64,000 bases of DNA from JAADFF01 sp013153035 (lineage in GTDB: Bacteria > Coprothermobacterota > Coprothermobacteria > Coprothermobacterales > JAADFF01). Position numbers and translations under genes: made by a program. The notes beneath the pieces were generated by a model. It did no database searches, was not told where the DNA came from, and worked only from the letters and a program-made list of their open reading frames with translations. Below are positions 42,652 through 50,771 of this stretch, in pieces (position 1 is the stretch's first letter; each line of letters starts with the position of its first letter). The stretch is from assembly GCA_026184435.1 (NCBI GenBank), contig CP046447.1; one strand, given 5' to 3'.

Positions 42652-43567
42652 AACTTGCCGTTTTTAGAACCTCCTCAACAAGTTCTTCAAAAGCAAGTCC
42701 CATATGCCTAGCAGCATCAGGAACAAGAGAAACACTAGTCATACCTGGTATTGTATTGACCTCTAACACATACAAGATACCGTCTTCAGAAAACATAAAA
42801 TCAAATCTTACAATACCATCTAAACTCATGGTTTCAAAAAGCAAGGGTATCTTCCTTTCAAGTTCATCATAAACAGATTCAGGAACAGGAGCAGGTATAA
42901 GATGCTTGGCAGCACCCGCAGTATACTTTGTTTCATAATCAAAAATCTCTGCCCCATACACAATTTCTATAAGAGGTAATAAAACGACTTTTCCATCAAT
43001 ATTTTTATATGCTCCTAAGGTTAGTTCTCTTCCTTTAATAAACTCTTCTATAACTGGTACATCCCCCATCTCTAAAATATCATTGATGGCCTTAACAAGA
43101 TCTGTATCATTCTCTACAATATGTAACCCTATAGTAGACCCCCCATATCTGGGCTTCACAACTACAGGATATCCAACGCCAGTTTCCCTAATCTCATTTG
43201 GAGAAAAGTGAGACGTATAAGTAACATACTTAGGTACATGAAATCCGGCATTCTCGAAGAAATATTTACTAAGCAGCTTGTCCATAGCAATAACACTGCC
43301 TCTGACACCACTACCAGTATACGGTATTTTTAACGATTCAAGAACACCTTGTACCTTCCCATCCTCACCAAATCGACCATGTAAAGCAACAAATACAGCA
43401 TCAGGACTTATTGTTGCAAGAGTATAAACCCAATCATCATCTGCAGTATCAATAAGATGCACCTGATAACCTTTTTGGGTTAAAGCATTAGCTATTGACA
43501 AACCTGTTTTTTGAGATATTTCTCTCTCCTCTGAAACTCCACCATATAGCACAACAATTTTTTTCAT
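42638..43567 (-). CDS. ddl: D-alanine--D-alanine ligase
   Basis: ATP-grasp enzyme making the D-Ala-D-Ala dipeptide for peptidoglycan. I start at ATG 43567 (MKKIVVLYGGVSEEREIS) behind GGCGGTGAT, giving 309 residues. GSGVRGSVIAMDK, VVKPRYGGSTIGLH, the metal-binding RFDFMF and EVNTIPGMT are intact. It is the first gene of the ddl-ftsQ run, a remnant of the classical mur-fts cluster. Confidence 0.96.
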   Translation of the reverse strand: MKKIVVLYGGVSEEREISQKTGLSIANALTQKGYQVHLIDTADDDWVYTLATISPDAVFVALHGRFGEDGKVQGVLESLKIPYTGSGVRGSVIAMDKLLSKYFFENAGFHVPKYVTYTSHFSPNEIRETGVGYPVVVKPRYGGSTIGLHIVENDTDLVKAINDILEMGDVPVIEEFIKGRELTLGAYKNIDGKVVLLPLIEIVYGAEIFDYETKYTAGAAKHLIPAPVPESVYDELERKIPLLFETMSLDGIVRFDFMFSEDGILYVLEVNTIPGMTSVSLVPDAARHMGLAFEELVEEVLKTASYGKA

Positions 43568-43595
43568 AACCATCACCGCCTATATTATAAACGAC

Positions 43596-43620
43596 AAAAG
43601 GGGGCAGACATCTGCCCCCT
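43596..43620 (-). terminator. Rho-independent terminator after hup
   Basis: AGGGGGCAGA and TCTGCCCCCT form a perfect 10-bp stem with a 2-base formal loop, followed on the minus strand by TTTGTCGTTT. It lies between hup and ddl. Confidence 0.88.
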
Positions 43621-43641
43621 CAACAGGTACCACCCCTTAAA

Positions 43642-43920
43642 TTACTTCTTTGCAACGGCGTCTTTGAGCTTCTTACCGGGTCTGAATACAGGAACATCCT
43701 TAGCTGGGATGTCAATAGGTTCACCAGTCTGAGGATTAACACCCTTACGGGCCTTACGATGAGAAACGGCAAACTTACCAAAACCAACGATGCTAACCTC
43801 TTCTCCATTTCTTAGAGAATCAGTAACAACATTGATAAAAGCATCGAGGAATCTCTCTGTGTCTTTCTTAGTAAACCCGGTAATCTCGGCTATCTTGTTT
43901 ATAAGTTCTGCCTTGGTCAC
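43642..43920 (-). CDS. hup: DNA-binding protein HU
   Basis: Small dimeric nucleoid protein. I start at GTG 43920 behind GGAGGTGAGA (MTKAELINKIAEITGF), giving 92 residues, the normal HU length; a GTG at 43935 overlaps the ribosome site. The VSIVGFGKFAVSHRKARKG turn, the DNA-binding arm GVNPQTGEPIDIPAKDVPVF and a KKLKDAV end are all intact. It is a single-gene unit with its own promoter and terminator. Confidence 0.97.
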   Translation of the reverse strand: MTKAELINKIAEITGFTKKDTERFLDAFINVVTDSLRNGEEVSIVGFGKFAVSHRKARKGVNPQTGEPIDIPAKDVPVFRPGKKLKDAVAKK

Positions 43921-43954
43921 TACTCTCACCTCCACATTTATCGTTTGCAGTGAG

Positions 43955-43963
43955 ATTATACCA
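43955..43963 (-). promoter_or_regulatory. Extended -10 promoter of hup
   Basis: On the minus strand TTTGTGG-TATAAT is a perfect -10 hexamer with TGn extension, 35 bases before the GTG at 43920. ACTTAA sits 17 bases upstream in the -35 position. Confidence 0.6.
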
Positions 43964-44028
43964 CAAATATGCGACTTTTAAGTCTAGGAGTAGAATAAAT
44001 ATAGAATATTATGAAAGGGGGACATACG

Positions 44029-44451
44029 ATGATAGAAAGAACCCTTGCCATTATTAAACCCGACGCGGTAGAAAGGGGGTTTATTGGCAACATTATTAGT
44101 CGCATTGAGCGCAAAGGTTTCCGAATTGTAAAAATGAAAAGTATGGTGTTCTCAAGAGAATGTGCAGAACGATTTTACGAGGAACATAAAGGAAAACCCT
44201 TCTATGAAGGGCTCATAAACTTTATGAGTGGAAGACAGGTTATTGTCATGATACTAGAAAGAGAAAATGCTGTAAAAATACTAAGAAAACTTGTTGGTAG
44301 CACAGATCCTGCCGAAGCAGCCCCTGGCACCATTAGGGGAGATATCGGGCTAGGCTTACCTGCAAATTCTATTCATGCCTCTGACAGTGTCCATTCCGCA
44401 TCCAGAGAAATCTCTATTCTGTTTGGAGAAGAGGAGGCCAAACACACATAA
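44029..44451 (+). CDS. ndk: Nucleoside diphosphate kinase
   Basis: Balances nucleoside triphosphate pools by phosphate transfer through a phosphohistidine. I start at ATG 44029 behind AAAGGGGG, giving 140 residues. TLAIIKPDAVERG, the conserved RNA/NTP-site FSRECAERFYEEHKGKPF, GSTDPAEAAPGTIRGD and the catalytic His116 in NSIHASDS are all intact. Confidence 0.98.
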   Translation: MIERTLAIIKPDAVERGFIGNIISRIERKGFRIVKMKSMVFSRECAERFYEEHKGKPFYEGLINFMSGRQVIVMILERENAVKILRKLVGSTDPAEAAPGTIRGDIGLGLPANSIHASDSVHSASREISILFGEEEAKHT

Positions 44452-44455
44452 AAAT

Positions 44456-44483
44456 AAAGGGGGCTATAAAGCCCCCTTTTATT
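44456..44483. terminator. Rho-independent terminator between ndk and hsp20
   Basis: AAAGGGGGCT and AGCCCCCTTT form a perfect 10-bp stem with a 4-base loop, followed by a T-rich TTTTATT on the plus strand and TTTATTTTTATG on the minus strand. It serves both convergent genes. Confidence 0.9.
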
Positions 44484-44913
44484 ACTCAATATCCAGTTTT
44501 CTACCTCTACGTGTTTCTTTATATTTGGGCAGTGTGATAACAAGCACACCATCATCAAATTTAGCCTTGGCCTCTTCCGCTTTTACCATCTCAGGCAGAG
44601 GAATAACTCTCTCAAAAGCACCATAGGAAATCTCACTGTAGATTATATTGCTGTCTTCAGATTTCTTCTCCTGCTTATACTCACCTCTAAGAATAACCCT
44701 ATCCTCATCAACAATAACTTCTACATTATCCTTATCAAGTCCAGGAATCATAGCCTTTATGATAAACTCATCACCAGTGTCCTCCATCTCAATAGCTGGC
44801 ATAGCAAAGCCAGCGCGGTGAGCTATAACATCTTCTTCAAACAGTCTGTTCATTTCTTTCATCATTCTCTCAAACTCGCTGAAGATGTCTCCCCATCTTC
44901 TGATCATATACAT
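44482..44913 (-). CDS. hsp20: Small heat-shock protein (Hsp20/alpha-crystallin family)
   Basis: ATP-independent chaperone that holds unfolding proteins. The 143 residues contain an N-terminal RWGDIFSEFERMMKEMNRLF, an alpha-crystallin domain at about residues 38-135 with FIIKAMIPGLDKDNVEV and the signature FERVIPLP...AKFDDGVLVITLPK. The start ATG 44913 follows GGAGGGGGATG; ATG 44907 is an alternative. No CIRCE-like sequence is visible upstream. Confidence 0.94.
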   Translation of the reverse strand: MYMIRRWGDIFSEFERMMKEMNRLFEEDVIAHRAGFAMPAIEMEDTGDEFIIKAMIPGLDKDNVEVIVDEDRVILRGEYKQEKKSEDSNIIYSEISYGAFERVIPLPEMVKAEEAKAKFDDGVLVITLPKYKETRRGRKLDIE

Positions 44914-44970
44914 CCCCCTCCTTCCTGTATGTTATTTTCCATTTCAATTTAAAATTACCAAGTATAAGAA

Positions 44971-45645
44971 CTATTTATTCACCCTCAGGGCACATACAAT
45001 TTCACCTTTGATTTCCTTTTTATCCAAAAGAACCTCTAGTATCTCTCCAGGAGTACCCACAATAAACTCTTCATATTTTTTTGTTATCTCTCTACCTAAA
45101 CACATTTGTGTATCCGGCATAACATCACTAAGTATTTCTAAAGTCTCAACGATCTTATATGGCGTTTCATAGAAAACAATATTGACTTTTATGTTGTAAA
45201 ACAACTCCAAAACCTTTTTACGTTTGCCCTTTTTCTTAGGCAAAAATCCTAAAAACACCCACGGGTCCCTAACCGGAAAAACTGACAAGAGAGCGGTAAT
45301 AGCAGAAGGACCAGGCACAGGCACAACCTCATATCCCTCGGCAAGTAAAGTATCTACTATACCATTACCGGGATCAGATATACCAGGAGTTCCAGCATCA
45401 GAAATGATAGCTATATCATAGCCTTCATCAAGGAGGCTTTTGATGTACTCATACGTTTTTTCTCTACCAACTTCTCTGACTGTAATAATCTTCTTACCGG
45501 AAATACCATAAGCAGATAGCAACTTACGAGCTATAGAAGCAGTTTCTGCTCCTATGATGTCTACGCTCTTCAAAACTTCAAGAGCCCTGAGCGTAATATC
45601 GCCCAGATTACCAATAGGAGTAGCAACAACATACAATGTAGACAA
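44971..45645 (-). CDS. rsmI: 16S rRNA (cytidine1402-2'-O)-methyltransferase RsmI
   Basis: Tetrapyrrole-methylase-fold enzyme that methylates C1402 of 16S rRNA. The 224 residues start LYVVATPIGNLGDITLRALEVL and carry SDAGTPGISDPG and VPGPSAITALL. The protein is shorter than the E. coli enzyme (286 aa) because the C-terminal extension is missing; other short RsmI proteins are known. It is 3 bp downstream of the TrmN6-like gene, a frequent pairing. Confidence 0.93.
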   Translation of the reverse strand: MSTLYVVATPIGNLGDITLRALEVLKSVDIIGAETASIARKLLSAYGISGKKIITVREVGREKTYEYIKSLLDEGYDIAIISDAGTPGISDPGNGIVDTLLAEGYEVVPVPGPSAITALLSVFPVRDPWVFLGFLPKKKGKRKKVLELFYNIKVNIVFYETPYKIVETLEILSDVMPDTQMCLGREITKKYEEFIVGTPGEILEVLLDKKEIKGEIVCALRVNK

Positions 45646-45648
45646 TGT

Positions 45649-46320
45649 CTATACACCTCCATCATAGTAAAACGATTTAACCCTGCGAGAGTTTATATCT
45701 ATATATTCCACAAAAGGTACACCAATCAATTGTTTAGTAAGCACCTTCACAACCCGCTCTCTTCCCCTACTAGATACATAATGCCCTTCATACACGGTAT
45801 ACAAACCCAAACGTCTTTGTGTCTTTTCCATCAGGTGAAGTGTATAAGCATCTATTATGTAGACGATAACACCATGCGAAGACACAATATCAAAACCTAC
45901 ATTGAGAAACAAATCCGGTTCTCCTACAAGGGCAACAGAACCCCTACCAGAACCTTGTCGATAAAAAGGAGGATTAAATATAACAACATCGGCAAAATCG
46001 TTCATAGAAGATAGATTTGTTATATCTTCACATACTGGCACAAACACTCTCTCAAGCTCATTCAAAGATATAGTCATGGATAACGATTCACACATAACGG
46101 GATCTTTTTCTACAAGATAATATTTCTTACCGATGCCATGGCTGTACATAGACAGAGAAACAATACCGCTACCAGCCCCGAGTTCTACAACATCAAGTGC
46201 ATTTACACTACGCACAATATGTCCCAATATCACACTGTCAACGGCAAAACGAAAACCTTTCTGGGGCTGAACTATAAAACGATACTTATGAAAAGTAGGC
46301 TCGAGTGTAAAACTATTCAC
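45649..46320 (-). CDS. TrmN6/YfiC-like adenine-N6 methyltransferase
   Basis: SAM-dependent methyltransferase with the N6-adenine motif. The 223 residues show the family start FIVQPQKGFRFAVDSVILG, motif I VVELGAGSGIVSLSM and the NPPF motif (VIFNPPFYRQGSG). Related enzymes modify A37 of tRNA-Val, and the neighbour rsmI is also an RNA methylase. It overlaps the ABC-class ATPase by 8 bp. Confidence 0.88.
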   Translation of the reverse strand: MNSFTLEPTFHKYRFIVQPQKGFRFAVDSVILGHIVRSVNALDVVELGAGSGIVSLSMYSHGIGKKYYLVEKDPVMCESLSMTISLNELERVFVPVCEDITNLSSMNDFADVVIFNPPFYRQGSGRGSVALVGEPDLFLNVGFDIVSSHGVIVYIIDAYTLHLMEKTQRRLGLYTVYEGHYVSSRGRERVVKVLTKQLIGVPFVEYIDINSRRVKSFYYDGGV

Positions 46321-48016
46321 TGGCTTTAAGCCTCCTATATCGATTGATAACTACCGCCAAATCAAGATGACGAACAGCAGCAAACGAGTATGCCTTCTTC
46401 AACCCAATATGAGAGAGAATTTCATTCCACAAACCTTCATCCCATACCTTTTTCAAAATATCCTTAAGTTCTAAGGGGTCAACCAATGTGCCAAACTTTC
46501 CATTCCCTATAGCCTGCATCAACCCACCTATAAACTGTAGTTGGGAATAGGTATTAAACATATCATAGCCATAAAATGTAATTTCTTCCTTACCATAAAT
46601 AACTTTATCTAGAGAAGGCACTTTGACTTTGGGGTTTGAAACAGATAAAGACTTTGAAATCCAAAACCTTTTAAGAGGTTCCTTTGCCGGTGGAACCTCT
46701 TCTTTTATACGTTGTGAAGGATATTCTTTCACAATCTGGCGAGCTTTATCCGTAAAATCATAAGGCTCATAGTACTCCATCACAATAACGGTATCGGCAA
46801 TATCGAGAAAATCTCCAAGACCCCCAACAACCATAATAGTAGAAACTAGAAATTTATCATATAACTCTTGTATTCTGTCTATAAGAGGTGTAATAGGTTC
46901 ATATTTTTTGGGTATTAGTCTCTGCATACGATAATCACGCACCATAAAGTTGGTGGCACATGTATCTTCATCCATTAAAAGCAACTTAGCCCCAGCTTGT
47001 ATGGCCTCAATAATAGATGCTGCTTGTGATGTAGAACCACTGGCATTATCTGTAGAAAAGTGTACTGTATCCTTACCACCAGGCAAACCATTGATAAACA
47101 TAGATATATCAACTTTTTCTACTTTTCTACCATCTTCAGCTCTTACCCGTAATGTATCATAAGTCGTTACTACATATTCTCTGCCATCCCCTGGTATATG
47201 ATAAAAAATACCTTTAGCTATGGCACTAAGGAGAGTAGATTTACCGTGAAAACCTCCTCCAGTTATCAGAGTAATCCCCTTTTTGATAGCCATCCCGCTT
47301 ACCGATTCTCCATGTGGTACCGGTATAGTAATACGCAAAGATTCAGGAGACTGGAATGGTATACCAGAAACCAAGGGTTTATCGCTAACACCACTTTCCC
47401 GGGGAAGCAAACTACCATCCGCCACAAAGGCAACATATCCATGTTCCTCAAGATATTTTCTTATAGCATAAGCGTTCTCGACTACATAGATGTGCTCCCA
47501 AAGTTCTCTAACATCTGTTTTAGTCAAAGCAAGTTCTCTAACAATAGAAGGAATAGCCTCATTAAACATGAATACAGCACCTTTACCATTGATTCGCCTA
47601 CCAAAAGCTGGTAACCCCATATAAAATCTTAGTTGGATATAATCACTTTTCACTACCGAATTTGAGCGAAATATTATCTCCTGACCAGGCACATCTGTTG
47701 AAAATCGCCCACTACCCCCCGTACCAAGATTCTTAGAATATTGCTTCAGTAACTTAGCAAACTTGCGAAGCATAAAATCCTCAAGTGCAAGTTTTCTTCT
47801 TGGGTTTTCGTTCATATCTTCGTTAATATTTAGCATTGCTAAAGGTATCTGAACGGTAACCTTAGAAGGAGATGCAAAGGGATCTCCTTGAACATGGTCT
47901 ATAAATAACATAAAGCCCTGCTCGTGTTTATATTCTCCTCTAATATCCTTATACGCTTTATAACTCTTCCCATCCATGCTTTTTAGCATTCTAATAAGCT
48001 GTGTGTATTTTGACAC
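46313..48016 (-). CDS. Predicted ATPase of the ABC class (COG3044 family)
   Basis: 567-residue uncharacterised ATPase. The Walker A motif is TGGGFHGKSTLL at about residue 255, and LLLMDEDTCATNFMVRD at about residue 340 is the Walker B with its family-specific continuation. It has no membrane segment, so it is not a transporter component. The N-terminus (YKAYKDIRGEY, FMLFIDHVQGDPFASPS) is typical of the family. It starts at GTG 48016 behind AGGAGGTGG. Co-transcription with two RNA methylases may hint at RNA-linked work (inference). Confidence 0.82.
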   Translation of the reverse strand: MSKYTQLIRMLKSMDGKSYKAYKDIRGEYKHEQGFMLFIDHVQGDPFASPSKVTVQIPLAMLNINEDMNENPRRKLALEDFMLRKFAKLLKQYSKNLGTGGSGRFSTDVPGQEIIFRSNSVVKSDYIQLRFYMGLPAFGRRINGKGAVFMFNEAIPSIVRELALTKTDVRELWEHIYVVENAYAIRKYLEEHGYVAFVADGSLLPRESGVSDKPLVSGIPFQSPESLRITIPVPHGESVSGMAIKKGITLITGGGFHGKSTLLSAIAKGIFYHIPGDGREYVVTTYDTLRVRAEDGRKVEKVDISMFINGLPGGKDTVHFSTDNASGSTSQAASIIEAIQAGAKLLLMDEDTCATNFMVRDYRMQRLIPKKYEPITPLIDRIQELYDKFLVSTIMVVGGLGDFLDIADTVIVMEYYEPYDFTDKARQIVKEYPSQRIKEEVPPAKEPLKRFWISKSLSVSNPKVKVPSLDKVIYGKEEITFYGYDMFNTYSQLQFIGGLMQAIGNGKFGTLVDPLELKDILKKVWDEGLWNEILSHIGLKKAYSFAAVRHLDLAVVINRYRRLKASE

Positions 48017-48043
48017 ACTACCACCTCCTACTTTCTATGCCTA

Positions 48044-48052
48044 TGTTATAAT
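48044..48052 (+). promoter_or_regulatory. Candidate extended -10 for the FMN-riboswitch transcript
   Basis: TGT-TATAAT is a perfect hexamer with a TGn extension. Initiation near 48059 would include the complete riboswitch with its outer GCAGG strand at 48082. No -35 match is seen at 17 bases. Confidence 0.55.
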
Positions 48053-48081
48053 CCTACCGTATAAAAGATAAAACATAACAA

Positions 48082-48245
48082 GCAGGTAGCGGACCCTTCG
48101 GGGACGGGTGAAATTCCCTACCGGCGGTAAAAGCCCGCGAGCCCCTTACGGGGTTGACACGGTGAAATTCCGTGGCCGACGGTAAAAGTCCGGATGGGAG
48201 AAGGGTCAATGAAGGGTCCCCCTGCAGTAAAAGGGGGTTATTTTT
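48082..48245 (+). ncRNA. FMN riboswitch (RFN element) upstream of ribU
   Basis: The aptamer (48091-48207) has the conserved GGGTGAAATTCCCTACCGG, CGGTAAAAGCCCGCGAGC and GTCCGGATGGGAGAAGG segments. P1 is GACCCTTC (48092-48099) with GAAGGGTC (48200-48207). An exact second copy of GAAGGGTC lies at 48211-48218. Next, CCCCCT (48219-48223 and the preceding base) can pair with AAGGGGG (48231-48237), followed by TTATTTTT. That stem contains the only ribosome site of ribU, so it can act as terminator and as ribosome-site block. With the second copy, the helix extends through GCAGG (48082-48086) and CCTGC (48221-48225), which would prevent that stem. Confidence 0.93.
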
Positions 48246-48794
48246 ATGCACAAAGAAACTCTGCGGTTAAAAAATTTACTTATTCTCTCTGTTCTTATTG
48301 CCATTTCCTTCGTACTTGCCAAATGGCAAATTCCACTTATGCCACCGTACAATTTTCTAAAATTTGATCTATCAGAAACACCTATGATCATGGCTGTACT
48401 TCTATATCCAGAATTTACTCTTCTTACCGCACTGGCATATACAGCACTTGCATACATGGTCTATGATCCTATCGGTGCAACCTTCAAAGTTATAGCCGTA
48501 CTCTCAATGATTTTACCTATCGGTATAGGGAACTTTTTTGCCCCAACTTACAGAAAACACAAAGGATTCCAAATCGGGCTCCTCATAATGGGAATAGCAA
48601 CTAGAGTGGGTATCATGGTAGGAGTGAACTACTATCTTATAGAGATTGCACATTTCTGGGGCAACATATCCATGCCTATTAGTTACTATATTGTCATCAT
48701 TCCCCTATTTAATTTAGGACAGGCAACACTCAATGCCATTCTTGGATATATAACAACAACACAGATAGAAAAAATACTGACAGGAGAGGCTTAG
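48246..48794 (+). CDS. ribU: Riboflavin ECF transporter S-component RibU
   Basis: Membrane substrate-binding subunit that captures riboflavin and works with an EcfA-EcfA'-EcfT module encoded elsewhere. The 182 residues have about six hydrophobic segments. The family segment KFDLSETPMIMAVLLYPEF with LTALAYTALAYM, quoted here in parts, precedes the substrate loops. Control by the FMN riboswitch directly upstream makes riboflavin the substrate with good confidence. The ATG follows AAGGGGG, nine bases away, within the switching hairpin. Confidence 0.92.
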   Translation: MHKETLRLKNLLILSVLIAISFVLAKWQIPLMPPYNFLKFDLSETPMIMAVLLYPEFTLLTALAYTALAYMVYDPIGATFKVIAVLSMILPIGIGNFFAPTYRKHKGFQIGLLIMGIATRVGIMVGVNYYLIEIAHFWGNISMPISYYIVIIPLFNLGQATLNAILGYITTTQIEKILTGEA

Positions 48795-48804
48795 GCTTCT
48801 CCTG
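48781..48804. repeat. Inverted repeat over the overlapping stops of ribU and fapA
   Basis: CAGGAGAGGC and GCTTCTCCTG form a 10-bp stem with one G-T wobble around TTAG. The loop holds both stop codons (TAG on plus, TAA on minus, overlapping by 4 bases), and each arm encodes the C-terminal GEA of its own gene. No T-run follows, so terminator activity is uncertain. Confidence 0.5.
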
Positions 48805-50425
48805 CCTTACTCGATGAAGAAGGAACAATGTCAATAGGCGGTGGATCCTGCCATGGTTTTACCCTAAGATTTCTACTTTCATCACATGTAAGAACACAGT
48901 TTTCATAGATTCTATCGATATCAAACGTTGTATCGTAAAAAGTAGCATGAACCTTAGGATACACTCTATCTTTGACATATATTTTCTTACCCGATCTCAA
49001 TGATTTAATCTCTGCAAGAAGATACTCATATTCTTCTTTCAACTGCTGATACTGTTTCCTCAGTTGTTCTTCCTCTTCTTCTAAAGATGCCACCTTTTTA
49101 ATAAGTCCGAGATTACGAGCTTTTGTAAGATCTTTCTCAACATCCATTAGCTTTTTCTTGAGCTCGACAACCTCTGAAGATAATGTTTCAAAATGCTCTT
49201 TAACAATAGGGTCTATACCAACTCCGACATGTGTATTGGTGCCACGATCATTACCAAGAATAGGTGTAACAATATCATCACGAGCCATAACTTCCCCACC
49301 AACAATTCTTCCTCTAGCACGGGAAAGTATATAAACAGCCCCCCCAGCATGAACCGTACTTTGCATGAGAACATCCTCTACAACAACGTGGCCATTTGCC
49401 TCAACTTTAGCTGAAACAATCTCTTTTGCCAGTACATTACCACCAGCTTTAACGTAACCACCTGTTTTACATGTGATGCGACCTTGAACCTCGATATTTC
49501 CACCGGCCTCAATAGTAGCATCGGTAACAGAACCTTGAATATATACATCACCATTAGCTATAACCTTGAAACCGGGAAGCACATCACCATAAATACGAAC
49601 ATTCTGTACATTAGTAATATTTCCAACCTCATAATTCACATCACCATTGACAACAAATGTGTCTTCAACAACATATTTACCATATACTTTGCGTAGAATA
49701 CCACTTTTCTTAGCAACAACACGCAAACCATCAGGAGTTACTTCTGTGCCTTCCCCAGCATATATCTGAAGATTAACGTCCTTTCCAGGGCGAGGAGGTA
49801 TTGGCTCTCCAAAAACATCTTCTCCGGGAATACCAGGTGTTGGTGGTACCTTTTCAATGATAACGTCACCTTCCGATACAAAGACATGAGACGATATAGA
49901 ATGCCAATCAACATTTTCCGTAGCAGAAATCTCTACAGGCTTGTCGGGATCGATTCTCACTATAACCTCCGCATCTTTTCCCCTTTCAGGAGGTTTACCC
50001 ATACCCACAAGTGTTTTCTTGCGAGGACGTGAAAGGGCTTCTTCTATAAGAGACAAATCATATTTCTTTATACCTTTAGCTTCCAACTCCTCAACAACAT
50101 CCTTAACCGTAAGTGGTTTACCATTTCCAAGCGGAGGATGATAAACGATATGAACCTCTTGCTTATTTGGAGAAACATGGATCTCTATATGGCCATCACG
50201 ATTAACAGGTGGGCCTAATAAAACCCATTGCCCCAAATTACGTATAGCCATTCCTATAGCCTCTAAACTGCTAACAGGTATATGTTCTTCCGAAAGTACT
50301 CTTCTTACAACGGGAGGTGCGATTTTCTTTTTTAAACGGAGATAAGTACCCTGTTCATTAACATACAACTCTATACCATCAGCAATTTCCACACCCCTCC
50401 AAGCATTACTTGCAATAGTGCCCAC
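48791..50425 (-). CDS. FapA/DUF342 family protein (polymer-forming beta-helix)
   Basis: 544-residue cytoplasmic protein of the FapA family. The first 160 residues hold a flexible N-terminal region. About residues 165-400 form the DUF342 core of short repeated beta strands, rich in glycine and valine (for example VEANGHVVVEDVLM, IEAGGNIEVQGRI, VKAGGNVLAKEIV), predicted as a right-handed beta helix. Residues about 405-475 are a coiled coil (EEEEEQLRKQYQQLKEEYEY in part). FapA-type proteins are implicated in signalling and surface behaviours, but the biochemical role is unsettled. It overlaps the upstream thiamine-binding-type gene by one base. Confidence 0.8.
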   Translation of the reverse strand: MGTIASNAWRGVEIADGIELYVNEQGTYLRLKKKIAPPVVRRVLSEEHIPVSSLEAIGMAIRNLGQWVLLGPPVNRDGHIEIHVSPNKQEVHIVYHPPLGNGKPLTVKDVVEELEAKGIKKYDLSLIEEALSRPRKKTLVGMGKPPERGKDAEVIVRIDPDKPVEISATENVDWHSISSHVFVSEGDVIIEKVPPTPGIPGEDVFGEPIPPRPGKDVNLQIYAGEGTEVTPDGLRVVAKKSGILRKVYGKYVVEDTFVVNGDVNYEVGNITNVQNVRIYGDVLPGFKVIANGDVYIQGSVTDATIEAGGNIEVQGRITCKTGGYVKAGGNVLAKEIVSAKVEANGHVVVEDVLMQSTVHAGGAVYILSRARGRIVGGEVMARDDIVTPILGNDRGTNTHVGVGIDPIVKEHFETLSSEVVELKKKLMDVEKDLTKARNLGLIKKVASLEEEEEQLRKQYQQLKEEYEYLLAEIKSLRSGKKIYVKDRVYPKVHATFYDTTFDIDRIYENCVLTCDESRNLRVKPWQDPPPIDIVPSSSSKAGEA

Positions 50426-50736
50426 TAGGCATCTCCCCTATATTTTTTAACAGACTGTACCTTACCCTCCATAGTAAGCTGTTTATCGGTTCTCTCATCT
50501 ACTTTCAGTGTATAAACAACTCTCTTTATCCCCATATCAAACATATGACGCTTGATATCTAAAATAGCCTGAAAAATAATTTCTTCCTCTCCCTCAATAA
50601 TCGTGCACATAGGTGTAAGTTGATATTTTAGATTATATTTATCTAGAATCTCCAGAACATGGGCAACATATTTACTGACAGATGGAGTATCTGTTCCCAA
50701 AGGTGTAACAACTAATGATGCTATCACGTGAGACAT
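50425..50736 (-). CDS. MTH1187-family thiamine-binding protein
   Basis: 103-residue ferredoxin-like protein of the MTH1187/YkoF-related family, members of which bind thiamine or pyrimidine precursors. It starts at ATG 50736 behind GGGAGGTGAT. Family signatures are VIASLVVTPLGTDTPSVSKYV (in two parts), YQLTPMCTIIEGE and the C-terminal RVVYTLKVDERTDK. It is co-transcribed with fapA. No thiamine genes are nearby, so the ligand is inferred from the family only. Confidence 0.8.
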   Translation of the reverse strand: MSHVIASLVVTPLGTDTPSVSKYVAHVLEILDKYNLKYQLTPMCTIIEGEEEIIFQAILDIKRHMFDMGIKRVVYTLKVDERTDKQLTMEGKVQSVKKYRGDA

Positions 50737-50755
50737 AGGTATCACCTCCCTTTTA

Positions 50756-50764
50756 TGTTATTAT
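50756..50764 (+). promoter_or_regulatory. Candidate extended -10 giving a leaderless transcript
   Basis: TGT-TATTAT ends 7 bases before the ATG at 50772, so transcription would begin at or one base before the start codon. No ribosome site exists upstream of that ATG. Confidence 0.4.
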
Positions 50765-50771
50765 AGAACAA

